DNA of 41,694 bases from NCBI GenBank assembly GCA_000613065.1, contig CBZS010000794.1, forward strand, positions 1-41,694, in the 5' to 3' direction. The position numbers were made by a program, and so were the translations under genes. Of the stretch, positions 8,316 through 18,343 are shown in pieces. Position 1 is the stretch's first letter; each line of letters begins with the position of its first letter. This DNA comes from Richelia intracellularis. Lineage in GTDB: Bacteria > Cyanobacteriota > Cyanobacteriia > Cyanobacteriales > Nostocaceae. The notes beneath the pieces were generated by a model, which searched no databases, was not told where the DNA came from, and saw only the letters and a program-made list of their open reading frames with translations.

Positions 8316-9878
8316 ATGGATTTTGCTAATTTCGCATCCCAGCTAAACGCGGGAACAATTTTGCCAGAGGGTATAGTAATTATTACCCTCCTGGGGGTTT
8401 TGATTGTAGACCTAATCGCAGGGCGTACATCCTCACGCTGGATTGGATATTTAGCGTTCGCAGGTTTGTTTGCTGCAATTGTGGTTCTATGTTTTCAATG
8501 GGACAATACTAATCCCATCTCCTTTGGCGGCGCTTTCAACGCAGATGACCTCGGCATTGTCTTTCGGGGCATTGTGGCTCTATCTGCTGCTGTTACCATT
8601 TTAATGTCCATTAGTTACATTGAACAAAGTGGGACAGCATTAGCAGAGTTCATTGCAATTTTGCTGACTGCGACTTTGGGAGGGATGTTTGTCTCCGGAT
8701 CTACGGATCTGGTGATGATTTTTGTCTCCCTGGAGACGTTAAGTATCTCCTCCTATTTAATGACGGGTTATACCAAACGCGATGCCCGTTCTAATGAAGC
8801 AGCGTTAAAATATCTGCTGATTGGAGCTGCTAGTACTGGTGTATTCCTTTATGGAGTATCCCTACTTTATGGACTATCTGGAGGACAAACACAACTAGGT
8901 GCGATCGCTACTGGCATCGCTAGCGGTAATTTGGGTCAATCTCTAGGTATTGTTATTGCCTTAGTATTTGTAATTGCAGGTATTGGCTTTAAAATTTCCG
9001 CCGCACCATTCCACCAGTGGACACCAGATGTTTATGAAGGTGCACCCACACCGGTCATTGCCTTTTTATCCGTAGGTTCTAAAGCAGCAGGATTTGCTCT
9101 AGCAATTCGACTGTTAACCAATGTCTTCCCCTTGGTAGCAGAGGAGTGGAAGTTTGTATTTACTGCCCTGGCTGTGTTGAGTATGATTCTGGGTAATGTA
9201 GTTGCTCTTGCCCAAACCAGTATGAAGCGGATGCTGGCTTATTCATCCATTGCCCAAGCAGGATTTGTAATGATTGGCTTAATTGCGGGTACAGAAGCTG
9301 GATATGCCAGCATGGTGTTCTATCTGCTAATTTACTTATTTATGAACCTGTGTGGTTTTACCTGTGTGATTTTATTCTCACTCCGCACGGGAACCGACCA
9401 AATTGCGGAATACTCAGGCTTGTATCAGAAAGATCCCCTGTTGACCCTGGGTTTAAGTATTTCCCTGTTGTCTTTGGGTGGTATTCCTCCCTTGGCTGGT
9501 TTCTTTGGTAAGATTTATCTATTCTGGGCTGGTTGGCAAGCAGGTCTGTACGGCTTAGTCTTGTTGGGATTAGTTACCAGCGTTGTCTCCATTTACTACT
9601 ACATTCGTGTAGTCAAAATGATGGTAGTCAAGGAATCCCAAGAGATGTCGGATGTGGTCAGGGATTATCCACAAGTTACTTGGAATTTACCAGGATTAAG
9701 ACCTTTACAGATTGGTTTAGTAGTTACTTTAATTGCTACTTCCATCGCTGGGATTTTATCTAATCCCTTGTTTACCTTGGCAAATAATTCCATTACCCAC
9801 ACTCCCCTTCTCCAGGCTAGTTTGGTGAAAGCAAATCAAATAAGTGCAATTTCGCCAAATGTGACAGAGGAATTATAA
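8316..9878 (+). CDS. ndhB: NAD(P)H-quinone oxidoreductase subunit 2 (NdhB)
   Basis: A 520-residue, very hydrophobic protein with about 14 membrane segments. It is the NuoN-like proton-channel subunit of the thylakoid NDH-1 complex, which serves respiration, cyclic electron flow around photosystem I and CO2 uptake. Hallmarks include [20 protein letters not shown], the core [19 protein letters not shown] with its charged and histidine residues, [16 protein letters not shown] and [13 protein letters not shown]. Length fits the family. The gene is single, ends at 9878, and has a clean rho-independent terminator behind it. The MITE at 8043-8133 lies 182 bp upstream of the ATG and may have displaced regulatory sequence. 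Confidence 0.97.
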   Translation: MDFANFASQLNAGTILPEGIVIITLLGVLIVDLIAGRTSSRWIGYLAFAGLFAAIVVLCFQWDNTNPISFGGAFNADDLGIVFRGIVALSAAVTILMSISYIEQSGTALAEFIAILLTATLGGMFVSGSTDLVMIFVSLETLSISSYLMTGYTKRDARSNEAALKYLLIGAASTGVFLYGVSLLYGLSGGQTQLGAIATGIASGNLGQSLGIVIALVFVIAGIGFKISAAPFHQWTPDVYEGAPTPVIAFLSVGSKAAGFALAIRLLTNVFPLVAEEWKFVFTALAVLSMILGNVVALAQTSMKRMLAYSSIAQAGFVMIGLIAGTEAGYASMVFYLLIYLFMNLCGFTCVILFSLRTGTDQIAEYSGLYQKDPLLTLGLSISLLSLGGIPPLAGFFGKIYLFWAGWQAGLYGLVLLGLVTSVVSIYYYIRVVKMMVVKESQEMSDVVRDYPQVTWNLPGLRPLQIGLVVTLIATSIAGILSNPLFTLANNSITHTPLLQASLVKANQISAISPNVTEEL

Positions 9879-9915
9879 GTCCATTAATTAAGTATATTAA
9901 CTTTTAGGGGACTAG

Positions 9916-9944
9916 GGGACGCAATGCGATCGCGTCCCTTTTTT
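9916..9944 (+). terminator. Rho-independent terminator of ndhB
   Basis: A 7-bp stem GGGACGC / GCGTCCC with a 9-base loop is followed by six T residues (9939-9944). It begins 38 bp after the ndhB stop. The loop contains part of a HIP1-like GCGATCGC. Confidence 0.8.
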
Positions 9945-9986
9945 GTGAGCATTGTTAATTACTGAGTTTAAATTAATGCAACTCAT

Positions 9987-10209
9987 CTAGACATCGCTTT
10001 TGGCATCCTGCCCAATAATCGCAATCGTAGGTTTATGATTTACTTCATTATTTAGCTCAAAAAGGCTGGGTAAGTCTACGGCGATGACAGGAGATATTTT
10101 ATATCTTTGTTGGTTGAAAATCTTCATTCTTGCTTTTGAAGAAGTTACGACTGACAGCATGAGGAGTCCATCGATCTTTGTCAAAGTCGTCGATTATTTC
10201 TTGATAAAG
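9987..10209 (-). pseudogene. Decayed fragment of an unrecognised gene
   Basis: Two protein-like stretches are read on the minus strand in different frames. The first is YQEIIDDFDKDRWTPHAVSR, followed by NFFKSKNEDFQPTKI and a stop. The second is SPVIAVDLPSLFELNNEVNH, followed by KPTIAIIGQDAKSDV. Together they look like one frameshifted gene whose C-terminal half ends near 9987. I do not recognise the family. The segment IAIIGQD is only loosely reminiscent of uracil-DNA glycosylases. No start is evident. Confidence 0.4.
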
Positions 10210-10389
10210 TGATACCAGTTATGATTTCGTTGTCAAAAAAATATTACAAAGTATTTTCGTTAGCGCAGTAAATTATTGATTCTTGAATTTAGAAAAAGCA
10301 ATATTTTCAGTCATTGCACATCACTTAACAAAAAATTTTGTATTACCCAAAAACCAGTGGAACTTAAATCCTGATTGGTATGGGAGCGG

Positions 10390-12027
10390 CTATGGTTCTC
10401 CATAATCAGGGTTAGGAGTAATCACAGGAACGATTATATCAGGACTAGGAGTAAAGGTTACTGATGGAGAGGGAATATCTGTAGGTATGGGTGAAGGGAT
10501 ATCTGTAGAAATATCTCTAGGTATAGGTTGAGCGATCGCTTCTAGCCCCACGTAAAGGCTGTAATCACTTTCACTTACCTGCGGTAATGTAATTAAGTCA
10601 ATTTTATACTCCCCGTCAACAGGTAATATACCCTGGTAAAAAGAAACATTTTCAGATGTATTCTCTATTCGCTGCTCGTTAGGAGCTAAAACGTTGAAAG
10701 ATACTCCACTTTCTTGCACCAACATTACAGTAATTTGCTCTCCTGCTTCACCCCGAAAAGTATAGCGAACCAGCTGATTAGATGTGATGGTATCATCCAC
10801 CTTAGCTGTATTGGATGAGTTAAAAATGAGACGCTTAATTTTCCTCTGCACAGGTTGCTCTTCCGTAGGTGTGGGTGTAGGAGTTGGTGTCAACCTCGCA
10901 CTAATTACAGGAGAGGGAAAAGTTTGGGGTGCTCCAGTCGTGATGGTGGTAGCAGATTGATTATCTTGCTGGGTGCGGACTGAGCGTACCAAAGCCCAAG
11001 AGCCAAATCCCGCTAAAATCACCACACTTGCACCTATAGCTCCAATTACTAGGGGATTATCTAAAACGGAAGTTGGGGGAGGGGGAATAACCGCATTATT
11101 TCTAGCTGGTGTATTTGATTCTACAGCATCGGGGTGATGAGCTACGGCAATTGTTTGGATCTGGGATACATCCGCATTGCTACTACCTCCTTCCTCCACT
11201 GATGTTAATATTGGTGCTAGTTCTGCTGCACTTTGATACCGATCGCCTGGTCGATAACTCAACATCCGATTCAGTACCTGGGCAAATTTTGGATTTACTC
11301 TCACCCAACGCTGCCAATTCCAGGTTAGTTGTTGTTCATCAAAGAGTTCTTGGGGTTCTTTACCGGTTAACAATACTATTGCTGTTACAGCCAAAGCATA
11401 CAAATCACTACTGGGATAAACTTGTCCTGTTTGCATTTGTTCTATGGGAGAATAACCCAATTTGCCTACATAGGTATTGCTCGTAGTACTAGGAGTTTGT
11501 AAACGATTAGCTAATTCCTTAACTACCCCAAAATCAATTAAAACAGGTAAGCGAACGCTATCCCGCAGAATAATATTATCTGGCGAGATATCTCTGTGAA
11601 TAATTCCTTTCCCGTGGATATAAGTCAATACAGGTAGTAACGATTGTATTAAATACATTACTTCAACTTGTGTGAATACAGCATTACTAGCCTGACGTTC
11701 ATCTAATAAAGCCCGGTATGTTTTCCCCTCAACATAGTCCTGTACCAGAAATAACCGTTGGTCTTGTTCAAATTGTTCTCTAAATTGTGGTATCTGGGGA
11801 TGTTTAATTTGATATAAAACTTCAGCTTCTCGACGAAATAAATCTTCCGCTTTTTGCCAACTAGAAGTACTTGTCCTGGTGGCAATTAATTCCTTCAGGG
11901 TACATAATTCATTAAAGCGTCTTTGGTCTTCCGTCAGATAAGTTCTGCCAAACCCACCCTGACCAAGAGTTTTAATAATGCGATAACGATTTTGGAGAAT
12001 TGTGCCAGTGGTAATTGGTGGTTGCAT
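10390..12027 (-). CDS. Membrane-anchored Ser/Thr protein kinase (Hanks type)
   Basis: A 545-residue bacterial eukaryotic-like kinase. The catalytic domain spans about residues 14-275: glycine loop GQGGFGRTY (22-30), Lys45 in TLKEL, catalytic loop HRDISPDN (144-151), DFG at 165-167, and GYSPIEQ in the activation segment. One membrane segment follows (about 325-349). The outer part is rich in Pro and Thr (PTPTPTPT) and includes a beta-rich domain (LVRYTFRGEAGEQITVMLVQ; DGEYKIDL; SDYSLYVGL) that resembles pre-peptidase C-terminal or sensor-like domains. The tail repeats DIPSP. The kinase probably senses something outside the membrane and phosphorylates cytoplasmic partners; the ligand is unknown. 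It is a single gene. Behind it on the same strand there is only the decayed fragment near 10 kb. Confidence 0.92.
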   Translation of the reverse strand: MQPPITTGTILQNRYRIIKTLGQGGFGRTYLTEDQRRFNELCTLKELIATRTSTSSWQKAEDLFRREAEVLYQIKHPQIPQFREQFEQDQRLFLVQDYVEGKTYRALLDERQASNAVFTQVEVMYLIQSLLPVLTYIHGKGIIHRDISPDNIILRDSVRLPVLIDFGVVKELANRLQTPSTTSNTYVGKLGYSPIEQMQTGQVYPSSDLYALAVTAIVLLTGKEPQELFDEQQLTWNWQRWVRVNPKFAQVLNRMLSYRPGDRYQSAAELAPILTSVEEGGSSNADVSQIQTIAVAHHPDAVESNTPARNNAVIPPPPTSVLDNPLVIGAIGASVVILAGFGSWALVRSVRTQQDNQSATTITTGAPQTFPSPVISARLTPTPTPTPTEEQPVQRKIKRLIFNSSNTAKVDDTITSNQLVRYTFRGEAGEQITVMLVQESGVSFNVLAPNEQRIENTSENVSFYQGILPVDGEYKIDLITLPQVSESDYSLYVGLEAIAQPIPRDISTDIPSPIPTDIPSPSVTFTPSPDIIVPVITPNPDYGEP

Positions 12028-12067
12028 TTTTGGTTCATTGTAATAAATCTAGAGGGAAGCGAATAAC

Positions 12068-12244
12068 TTATGACAAAAATTTTTCTTCTTTTCTAAATAT
12101 TTCAGTCCAACTTAAATTGTCTTCTTCAACTACTGCTATTAGGAATAAATCAAACAACCATTCATAACAATAGTCCCTAAGCTGAAAATCACGCTCTTGT
12201 CACTTTTCCACAGTCCGAATCAGTTCAATCTTGCGGTTACTCAT
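12068..12244 (-). pseudogene. Small ORF of 58 codons with one in-frame TGA
   Basis: From an ATG at 12244 the frame reads MSNRKIELIRTVEK, then TGA (12200-12202), then QERDFQLRDYCYEWLFDLFL and IAVVEEDNLSWTEIFRKEEK to a TAA at 12068. The composition is protein-like on both sides of the stop, and TGG to TGA is the simplest change. I do not recognise the family. It lies 40 bp upstream of the kinase gene on the same strand. A sequencing error or a true pseudogene cannot be told apart from here. Confidence 0.4.
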
Positions 12245-12422
12245 TAATTGTGGCAAGTTTATGTTATTTGACGTAATTATTATATTTTGACAAACTAGCT
12301 TTACTATAGGTTAATTATAAATGGCTGTCTTTTAAGTATAGATACGGTATTTGTGCTTTTTTTTTAAACTAACTCTAGGGGTCTAAGTTTACAGGTATAA
12401 TTTATTTTACTTTGGCTATGTC

Positions 12423-12581
12423 TCAATCGACATGAAATAAACCATTGGTAATTCTACTTGCAGTTACAAGTCTGAAAAGATGATAAATTTCTGCTAAACC
12501 ATTGACGAAACAGTAGTCATTCTCAATAAATGCAGTGAGTAAATCAGGTGATTGAAATCAATGGAAATATAGTTTGCACAT
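12423..12581 (-). pseudogene. Possible gene remnant of 52 codons with an in-frame TGA
   Basis: An ATG at 12581 opens MCKLYFH, a TGA follows, and then PDLLTAFIENDYCFVNGLAE and IYHLFRLVTASRITNGLFHV run to a stop at 12423. The part after the TGA looks protein-like. I do not recognise it. The remaining gap between 12245 and the IS630 element at 12704 is AT-rich and shows nothing else. Confidence 0.25.
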
Positions 12582-12697
12582 TTAGGGGTGCAGAATTTCA
12601 GTCAATGAAATTGTAATTACAGAGTTTCCTATCTCATGTATTTTCCTAGTAGTTTTTACTTATAGACACCATGGCTATTTCTCATCGTTATACAAAA

Positions 12698-13762
12698 TTA
12701 ATATGAAGCTGCATAGAAAAGAACTTCTAAAATAAAGTTGTAAGAGGAGATAGATATTACCTGCTCAAATGTAAGTTGCTCGAAGAATTGTTGTATGCGC
12801 TCACGTAAATCTTGCAAAGAAGAGAAAAGTTCGTTTTTGAGAGGTTTTTTGAGAAAGTGCCAAAGCCTTTCGATTGGATTAAGTTGAGGGGAATGAGGTG
12901 GTTGAAGCAGGGGAATAATATTTTCTGGCCAATTAATCCCACAACTTGTATGAGCAGGAGCTTGGTCAATTTTACAAATTGACCAAGCTCCTGCTAACTG
13001 CTGAGATAGCCAATCTAAAAACGGTTGAAAACAGTCACCGTTGAGTTTGGGGTACTCCTGTTGGAAATGTTTTCCTGTTAATGGTTCAATTGCACCATAA
13101 ATCCAAAAATTTTCCTTTTCCCATTTAACGTCAACAGTTGGCTTTACTCCAGAAGCAGTAATCACTTTTCCTGTGAGGGTTTTCAATCCAAACCTAGTTT
13201 CATCCTGACACAAATAATGAACGCACCTCCCATGTGCTAGATGTTTTTCTAGACAATTGAGAATGATACCGAGTTTTTTTTTAACTCAGATACCAGCTTT
13301 TCATCCTGTTTGTAGCTTTGAGGAGGTGGTACTTTTAGTTTTGCTCCCAATCCATATCGAACCAATGCATAAACCGTTCCATACTCAATATCAAGTCCAT
13401 GCTCTTTTTTCAACCATTCTACTATCCCACCATAGCTACTAAACCCTTTTCCTGTTTTTAACTCCTGTATGAGTGCTGCGATCCCATCATCATTGATTTT
13501 TCGTTTTGCTCCTGCCGCTTTCTTGATTTCTAATAAGCCAGACACACTACCAGTTCTATACTTCTGCAACCATCTTGTCACTATTGAAGTATCTCTAGCC
13601 AAGGGTTTCCCGATTTCTTGGTGCTCGTTTACTTGTCCACTCGGCATTGAGCCATCACAACATCTGTAGTTTTTCTTTCTGCTTTCCCAACCTGGCTGTC
13701 TCTAGCAGTTTTTTTAGTTCCTCTTCGCTCTGCGTCTTCTCAATATTAAATGGCCGGCTCAT
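12698..13762 (-). pseudogene. IS630 family transposase, frameshifted
   Basis: The N-terminal half starts at ATG 13762 (MSRPFNIEKTQSEEELKKLL), meets a TGA and a frame change near 13650, and continues as helix-turn-helix sequence (RDTSIVTRWLQKYRTG) to about 13249. A run of nine A on the coding strand (13274-13282) marks the change to the frame with the DDE core: CQDETRFGL (first Asp), KIDQAPAHTS (second Asp) and NPIERLWHFLKKP (Glu). The A-run could be a programmed slippage site, as in other IS630 elements, but the additional upstream lesion suggests this copy is dead. The stop codon lies just outside the IS end, in flanking DNA. Confidence 0.85.
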
Positions 13763-13811
13763 GAGTATTTAAACCGATCAAGTTTGCTTGGTTCTATTAT
13801 ATGTAGCTTCA
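12704..13811 (-). mobile_element. IS630-family element, copy 1 (1108 bp)
   Basis: The ends are inverted repeats TGAAGCTGCATA (left) and TATGTAGCTTCA (right), each bordered by TA (12702-12703 and 13812-13813). IS630/Tc1 elements duplicate a TA target. The second copy at 20436-21543 has exactly the same length and a few percent divergence. Confidence 0.9.
12954..12994. repeat. Perfect 41-bp palindrome inside the IS630 transposase gene
   Basis: Arms of 19 bases (12954-12972 and 12976-12994) with a 3-base loop are fully complementary. They encode AGAWSICKIDQAPAH, including the second catalytic Asp. The same palindrome is present in copy 2 at 20686-20726. Confidence 0.95.
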
Positions 13812-13813
13812 TA

Positions 13814-14131
13814 TTCAAGTGGTATTACACAAGAAATGTCTAATTCTCAGTTATAAATGTATATGGGTAGAGAAAATTTTCTATCCTACATATTAGCTTG
13901 CTGACTTAGATTACTATTTAAGACTGCAATACTCTCATCTATATCGTGGTTTTTTCGGTTGAGATGGCTGGAAATTTGGCATAACTCATTTATCAAAAGA
14001 TCAAACAACAGGGGGTGATAAATATTATGGAGAAATATTTAAAATTTGTATGAAAGCTTCAATAAAACACATAAAACTTTTAACCGAATTACTTCGGTTA
14101 AATCTGTCAAATATCTAATGATAAGATTGCC
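13814..14131. other. Upstream region of prs
   Basis: 318 bp without a gene. At 14080-14101 a 9-bp perfect stem (TTAACCGAA / TTCGGTTAA, 4-base loop) lies 30 bp before the prs start. It may fold in the 5' leader of the transcript. No T-run follows, so it is not an obvious terminator. Confidence 0.4.
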
Positions 14132-15148
14132 ATGAATGCACATCGAGGATCTGCTGTGCTCAGTTCTGCAACTCTAAAAATGCCATCAGTAGCAACAGGA
14201 CTGACGGGAAATCACCGTCTGAGGCTGTTTTCTGGCTCTGCCAACACCCAACTTTCTCAAGAAGTCGCCTGCTACTTGGGTATGGAATTAGGACCGATGA
14301 TCCGCAAACGGTTTGCGGATGGAGAACTGTATGTTCAAATCCAAGAATCGATTCGCGGTTGTGATGTTTATTTAATTCAGCCGAGTTGTCATCCTGTGAA
14401 TGATAACTTGATGGAATTACTGATTATGATTGATGCTTGTCGTCGCGCTTCTGCCCGACAGGTTACGGCGGTAATACCATATTATGGTTATGCCCGTGCC
14501 GATCGCAAAACGGCGGGGAGGGAGTCAATTACAGCTAAATTAGTGGCTAACCTGATTACCCAAGCAGGTGCAAGCCGAATTTTGGCAATGGATTTACACT
14601 CCTCTCAAATCCAAGGGTATTTTGATATACCTTTAGATCATGTATATGGTTCGCCGGTAGTACTAAATTATTTAGCAAGTAAAAACCTTTCTGACATTGT
14701 AGTTGTATCTCCCGATGTTGGCGGTGTCGCCAGAGCTAGAGCATTTGCGAAAAAGCTCGATGATGCGCCTCTAGCTATTATTGACAAACGTCGTCAGGCT
14801 CACAATGTTGCCGAAGTGTTAAATGTTATTGGTGATGTTGAAGGAAAAACAGCAATACTCGTAGATGACATGATTGACACTGGTGGCACAATTGCGGCAG
14901 GGGCGAAGTTATTACGGGAAGAGGGAGCAAGTCAAGTATATGCTTGTGCTACCCATGCCGTATTTTCTCCCCCTGCTATTGAGCGTTTGTCTAGTGGTGT
15001 GTTTGAGGAAGTAATTGTCACGAACACAATTCCTATTCCAGATCGCGATCGCTTTCCCCAATTAACTGTACTTTCTGTGGCAAATTTATTAGGAGAAACT
15101 ATCTGGCGAATTCATGAAGATACTTCTGTAAGTAGTATGTTCCGCTAG
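14132..15148 (+). CDS. prs: Ribose-phosphate pyrophosphokinase
   Basis: A 338-residue enzyme that makes PRPP from ribose 5-phosphate and ATP for nucleotide, histidine and tryptophan synthesis. Seen in order: LRLFSGSANTQLSQEVACYL, KRFADGELYVQIQESIRG, the ATP-binding loop PYYGYARADRK, the region MDLHSSQIQGYFDIPLDHVY, SPDVGGVARAR, and the PRPP-binding motif VDDMIDTGGT. The first ~27 residues before the conserved core are an extension typical of cyanobacterial annotations; an internal Met at residue 17 is an alternative start. The gene is intact and stands alone between an IS630 element and a broken exoprotein gene. Confidence 0.96.
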   Translation: MNAHRGSAVLSSATLKMPSVATGLTGNHRLRLFSGSANTQLSQEVACYLGMELGPMIRKRFADGELYVQIQESIRGCDVYLIQPSCHPVNDNLMELLIMIDACRRASARQVTAVIPYYGYARADRKTAGRESITAKLVANLITQAGASRILAMDLHSSQIQGYFDIPLDHVYGSPVVLNYLASKNLSDIVVVSPDVGGVARARAFAKKLDDAPLAIIDKRRQAHNVAEVLNVIGDVEGKTAILVDDMIDTGGTIAAGAKLLREEGASQVYACATHAVFSPPAIERLSSGVFEEVIVTNTIPIPDRDRFPQLTVLSVANLLGETIWRIHEDTSVSSMFR

Positions 15149-15324
15149 TCTTTATATAAAAAGGCTAGCTTTAAAGTTTAGGGGGTATGGGTGAAGCATG
15201 AACAGGCTAACATCCTACCTTTTTTTTTCAACGAAAATTATTTGTCTGTACAAATAAAATAAAAGATAGATTGAACTGGAATTTTGGAAACACTGAATAA
15301 CAATAGTTCGCCAAAAAAATTAAG

Positions 15325-18189
15325 ATGCTGAAGTTAATACCAGCTCGCCTCTATCTATTCTGTGGTCTTACTACCTATCTTTTATTTATATCCCAGCCCT
15401 CGGTAGCTCAAGTTACTTCTGATGGTACTTTGAGTACAACAGTTAACAATCCGTCCCTAGATGGGAAGATTTTTATCATTAACAATGGCGATCGCTCCGG
15501 TAATAATCTCTTCCATAGTTTTGATAAATTCTCTATACCCACTAATGGGTCGGCTGTTTTTAACAATGCAGCAGGTATTCAGAATATCTTTGGATGGGTG
15601 ACGGGTGGTACTATTTCTAACATAGATGGGTTAATTGAGGCTCAAGGCACAGCCAACCTATTTTTGCTTAATCCCAGTGGAGTAATTTTTGGTCCTAATG
15701 CTTCTCTGAATCTGAGTGGTTCTTTTATAACCTCTACAGCAGATAGTATTATCTTTCAAGACAATATCAAATTTAGTGCGATCGACAAAACTACTCCACC
15801 ACTCCTGACAATGAGCGTTCCCGTGGGATTGGAACTGGGTGCAAATCCTGGCGCAACTATTACTGTTACAGGTAATGGTAACAATTTGAAACTGCAAAGA
15901 TATTCTTCTCTTAATACTAGTATTCGTCCCCAGGGACTTCACAATCAAAAGGTGACCAATCAAACTTTGGCACTGGTGGGGAATAATTTAGTTTTAGATG
16001 GGGGCAATATTACTCTTCCCAAAGGAAGATTAGAACTGTGGTCAGTTAATAATGGTCAAGTGTCTCTAGTAAACAATAATGGGCAATTACAGTTAGAACC
16101 ATTACAAGGAATTAATTACAGTAATATTGACCTGCAAAAAGCCGCATCCGTAGATATTAGTGGTAATAATACGGCAGTTGCTCAGATACGAGGTAAGGAA
16201 ATCAACCTGAAACAACGATCAGTGATTTTGGCAGAGACTAAAAACAATGGTCTGGGGGGAATCTTAAATCTTCAGGCATCTGAATTCCTCACAGTTGAAG
16301 GATTTGCTTTAAATCAAAACATACAGGTTTTTAGCGGAATATTAGCTGACGTTGCCCCCAATGAAAATGGGCAAGGTGGTAATATCTTCATCAATACGAA
16401 AAATTTGTTTGTTAAAGATGGTGGTCAAATTTCCACTGGTACTTTTGGTCAAGGTAATGCGGGAAATTTAACTATTAAAGCACAGGATGTGGAAGTGACA
16501 GGGACGGTTGTGGTTCCCAATCGTGGTACATTTGCAACCTTGTTATCTGCTAATGCCAGGGAAACTACAGGTAATGCGGGTACTTTAACCATAGAAGCCA
16601 ACTCTTTGAAGGTAAAGGATGGAGCTCAAATTCCTGCTACTACTAGTAGTCAGGGTAATGCAGGCAAAATCGTTGTTACAGCAAAAGATATAGAGTTAAG
16701 TAACTCAGGTAGTGGTCTATTTAGTTTCACCACCCCAGGAGCAAAAGGTGTGGGTGGCGACTTACAAATAACAACCGACAGCCTCAAGATTTCTCATGGA
16801 GCTGCCATTGTTTCCACTACTAGTAGCTCGGAAAAGGCAGGAAATATAAAAATTGATGCGACTCAATCGGTGTAACTCACTGGTACATATGCATCAGGAG
16901 CTCGTAGTGGTTTATTTGCCAGTGCCATAATTGACGAGGGAGATGGTGGAAATATAAACCTAACCACAGATCAGTTGATTATAAAAGATGGGGCAATTAT
17001 CAATGTGAGTAATTTTGCTGCCAGTGGTAATTCTCCTGCTGGAAAAGGTAAAACTGGTAACTTACAAATTAATGCTCAATCTATCTTATTAGATAGTGCC
17101 GTTCCGAATAGCTTTAGTCGTATTACCGCATCCAGCGCAGTCAAGGATGGTGGTGACATATTCTTGAATGTGACAGATTCATTCATTGCCCGTAATGGTA
17201 GTAAAATACTGGCTGAAACTAGGGGAGATGGAAAAGGAGGTACTCTGAATATCAACAGTAACTCTGTGCAATTTACGACTGGTGCTGCAATTAGTACTAG
17301 TACCATCATAGATAAGGGAGATGGTGGCAAGATTAACATTCAAACCAATGAACTTAGTTTAGACGGCCTGTCCACAGGATTATTTAGCAAAGCAACAGCT
17401 AACTCATTAGGTAATAGTAGAGATATTAATATTCACGGCAAACGGGTATCCCTTACTAACGGGGCACAAATCTCTACAATTAGTTCAGGTTTAGGTCAAG
17501 CAGGTAACATTAATATCTTATTTGAGCGATTGGAAACTAATGACGGAAAAATAACCGCTACTTCTGAAAAAACAGGTGGTGGTAATATCTCCTTAATTGC
17601 CACTTCTAGCGAAATCTTTCTGCGTAACAGAAGCTTGGTTAGCACTAGTGTTTTTGATAGCACAGGTAGCGGAGGTAACATTTTTATTAGTGCAGATACG
17701 AATGCGCTTCTGGAAAATAGCGAAATAAAAGCTAATGCTGTGTTTGGTCCTGCAGGCAATATTCAAATAAATACTAAAGGTTTGTTCTTATCTCCAGACA
17801 GTAAAATTACTGCTAGCTCAGAATTTGGTATTGATGGAGAAGTAGAAGTTAACAATACAGAAGAAAATAAGAAAATCAACAGCCAAGAATTGCCAGCAAC
17901 TCCCCTCTATGCCAATAAATTGGTTGCTAGAAGTTGTTCCCAAACGGAAAATTACTTCGTAGTCGCCGGTAGAGGTGGATTACCAACCAATCCCAGCCAA
18001 GGGTTGAGAAGTCAGAATGTATGCATGGATTTACGTTCTCAAAATGGCAAACTAGCACAAAGCCAACCTAAACAAATCAATGACTCTGTGAATCAGACTT
18101 CAGAAAACACACAGAAACAAGTACAATCAAATCCATCTCAACTGCTAGAAGCCCAAGGATTGATAGTCAATGCTGATGGGAAGCTATAA
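15325..18189 (+). pseudogene. Two-partner-secretion exoprotein (filamentous haemagglutinin N-terminal domain) with one nonsense codon
   Basis: The gene would encode a secreted protein of about 954 residues. A signal peptide (about residues 1-28, ending QPSVAQ) is followed by a TPS domain: GNNLFHSFDKFSIPTNGSAV, NIFGWVTGGTISNIDGLIEA, then LFLLNPSGVIFGPNASLN. A long series of beta-helix repeats follows (KDGAQI, SLGNSRDINI, TGSGGNIFIS and so on). The C-terminus carries the family's closing region (SCSQTENYFVVAGRGGLPTN). The frame is broken only once, by TAA at 16873-16875 (read V-stop-LTGTY), which a CAA to TAA change would explain. Downstream of it 438 codons stay open, so the loss looks recent. 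No TpsB-type outer-membrane transporter gene is in the window. Confidence 0.88.
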
Positions 18190-18343
18190 TTAGTGGTTAA
18201 TCCTTCTCAGACACATGCTCATGCATCTCAAAATCTCACAAATAAGTGCTAATTCTTAGGTTAAATTCAAAAAGATTTGCGACAGATCAAGTGTCCAGGG
18301 TATTCTTTCCATGCCCCTAAGGATTAATTAATTATGTGTCGCA

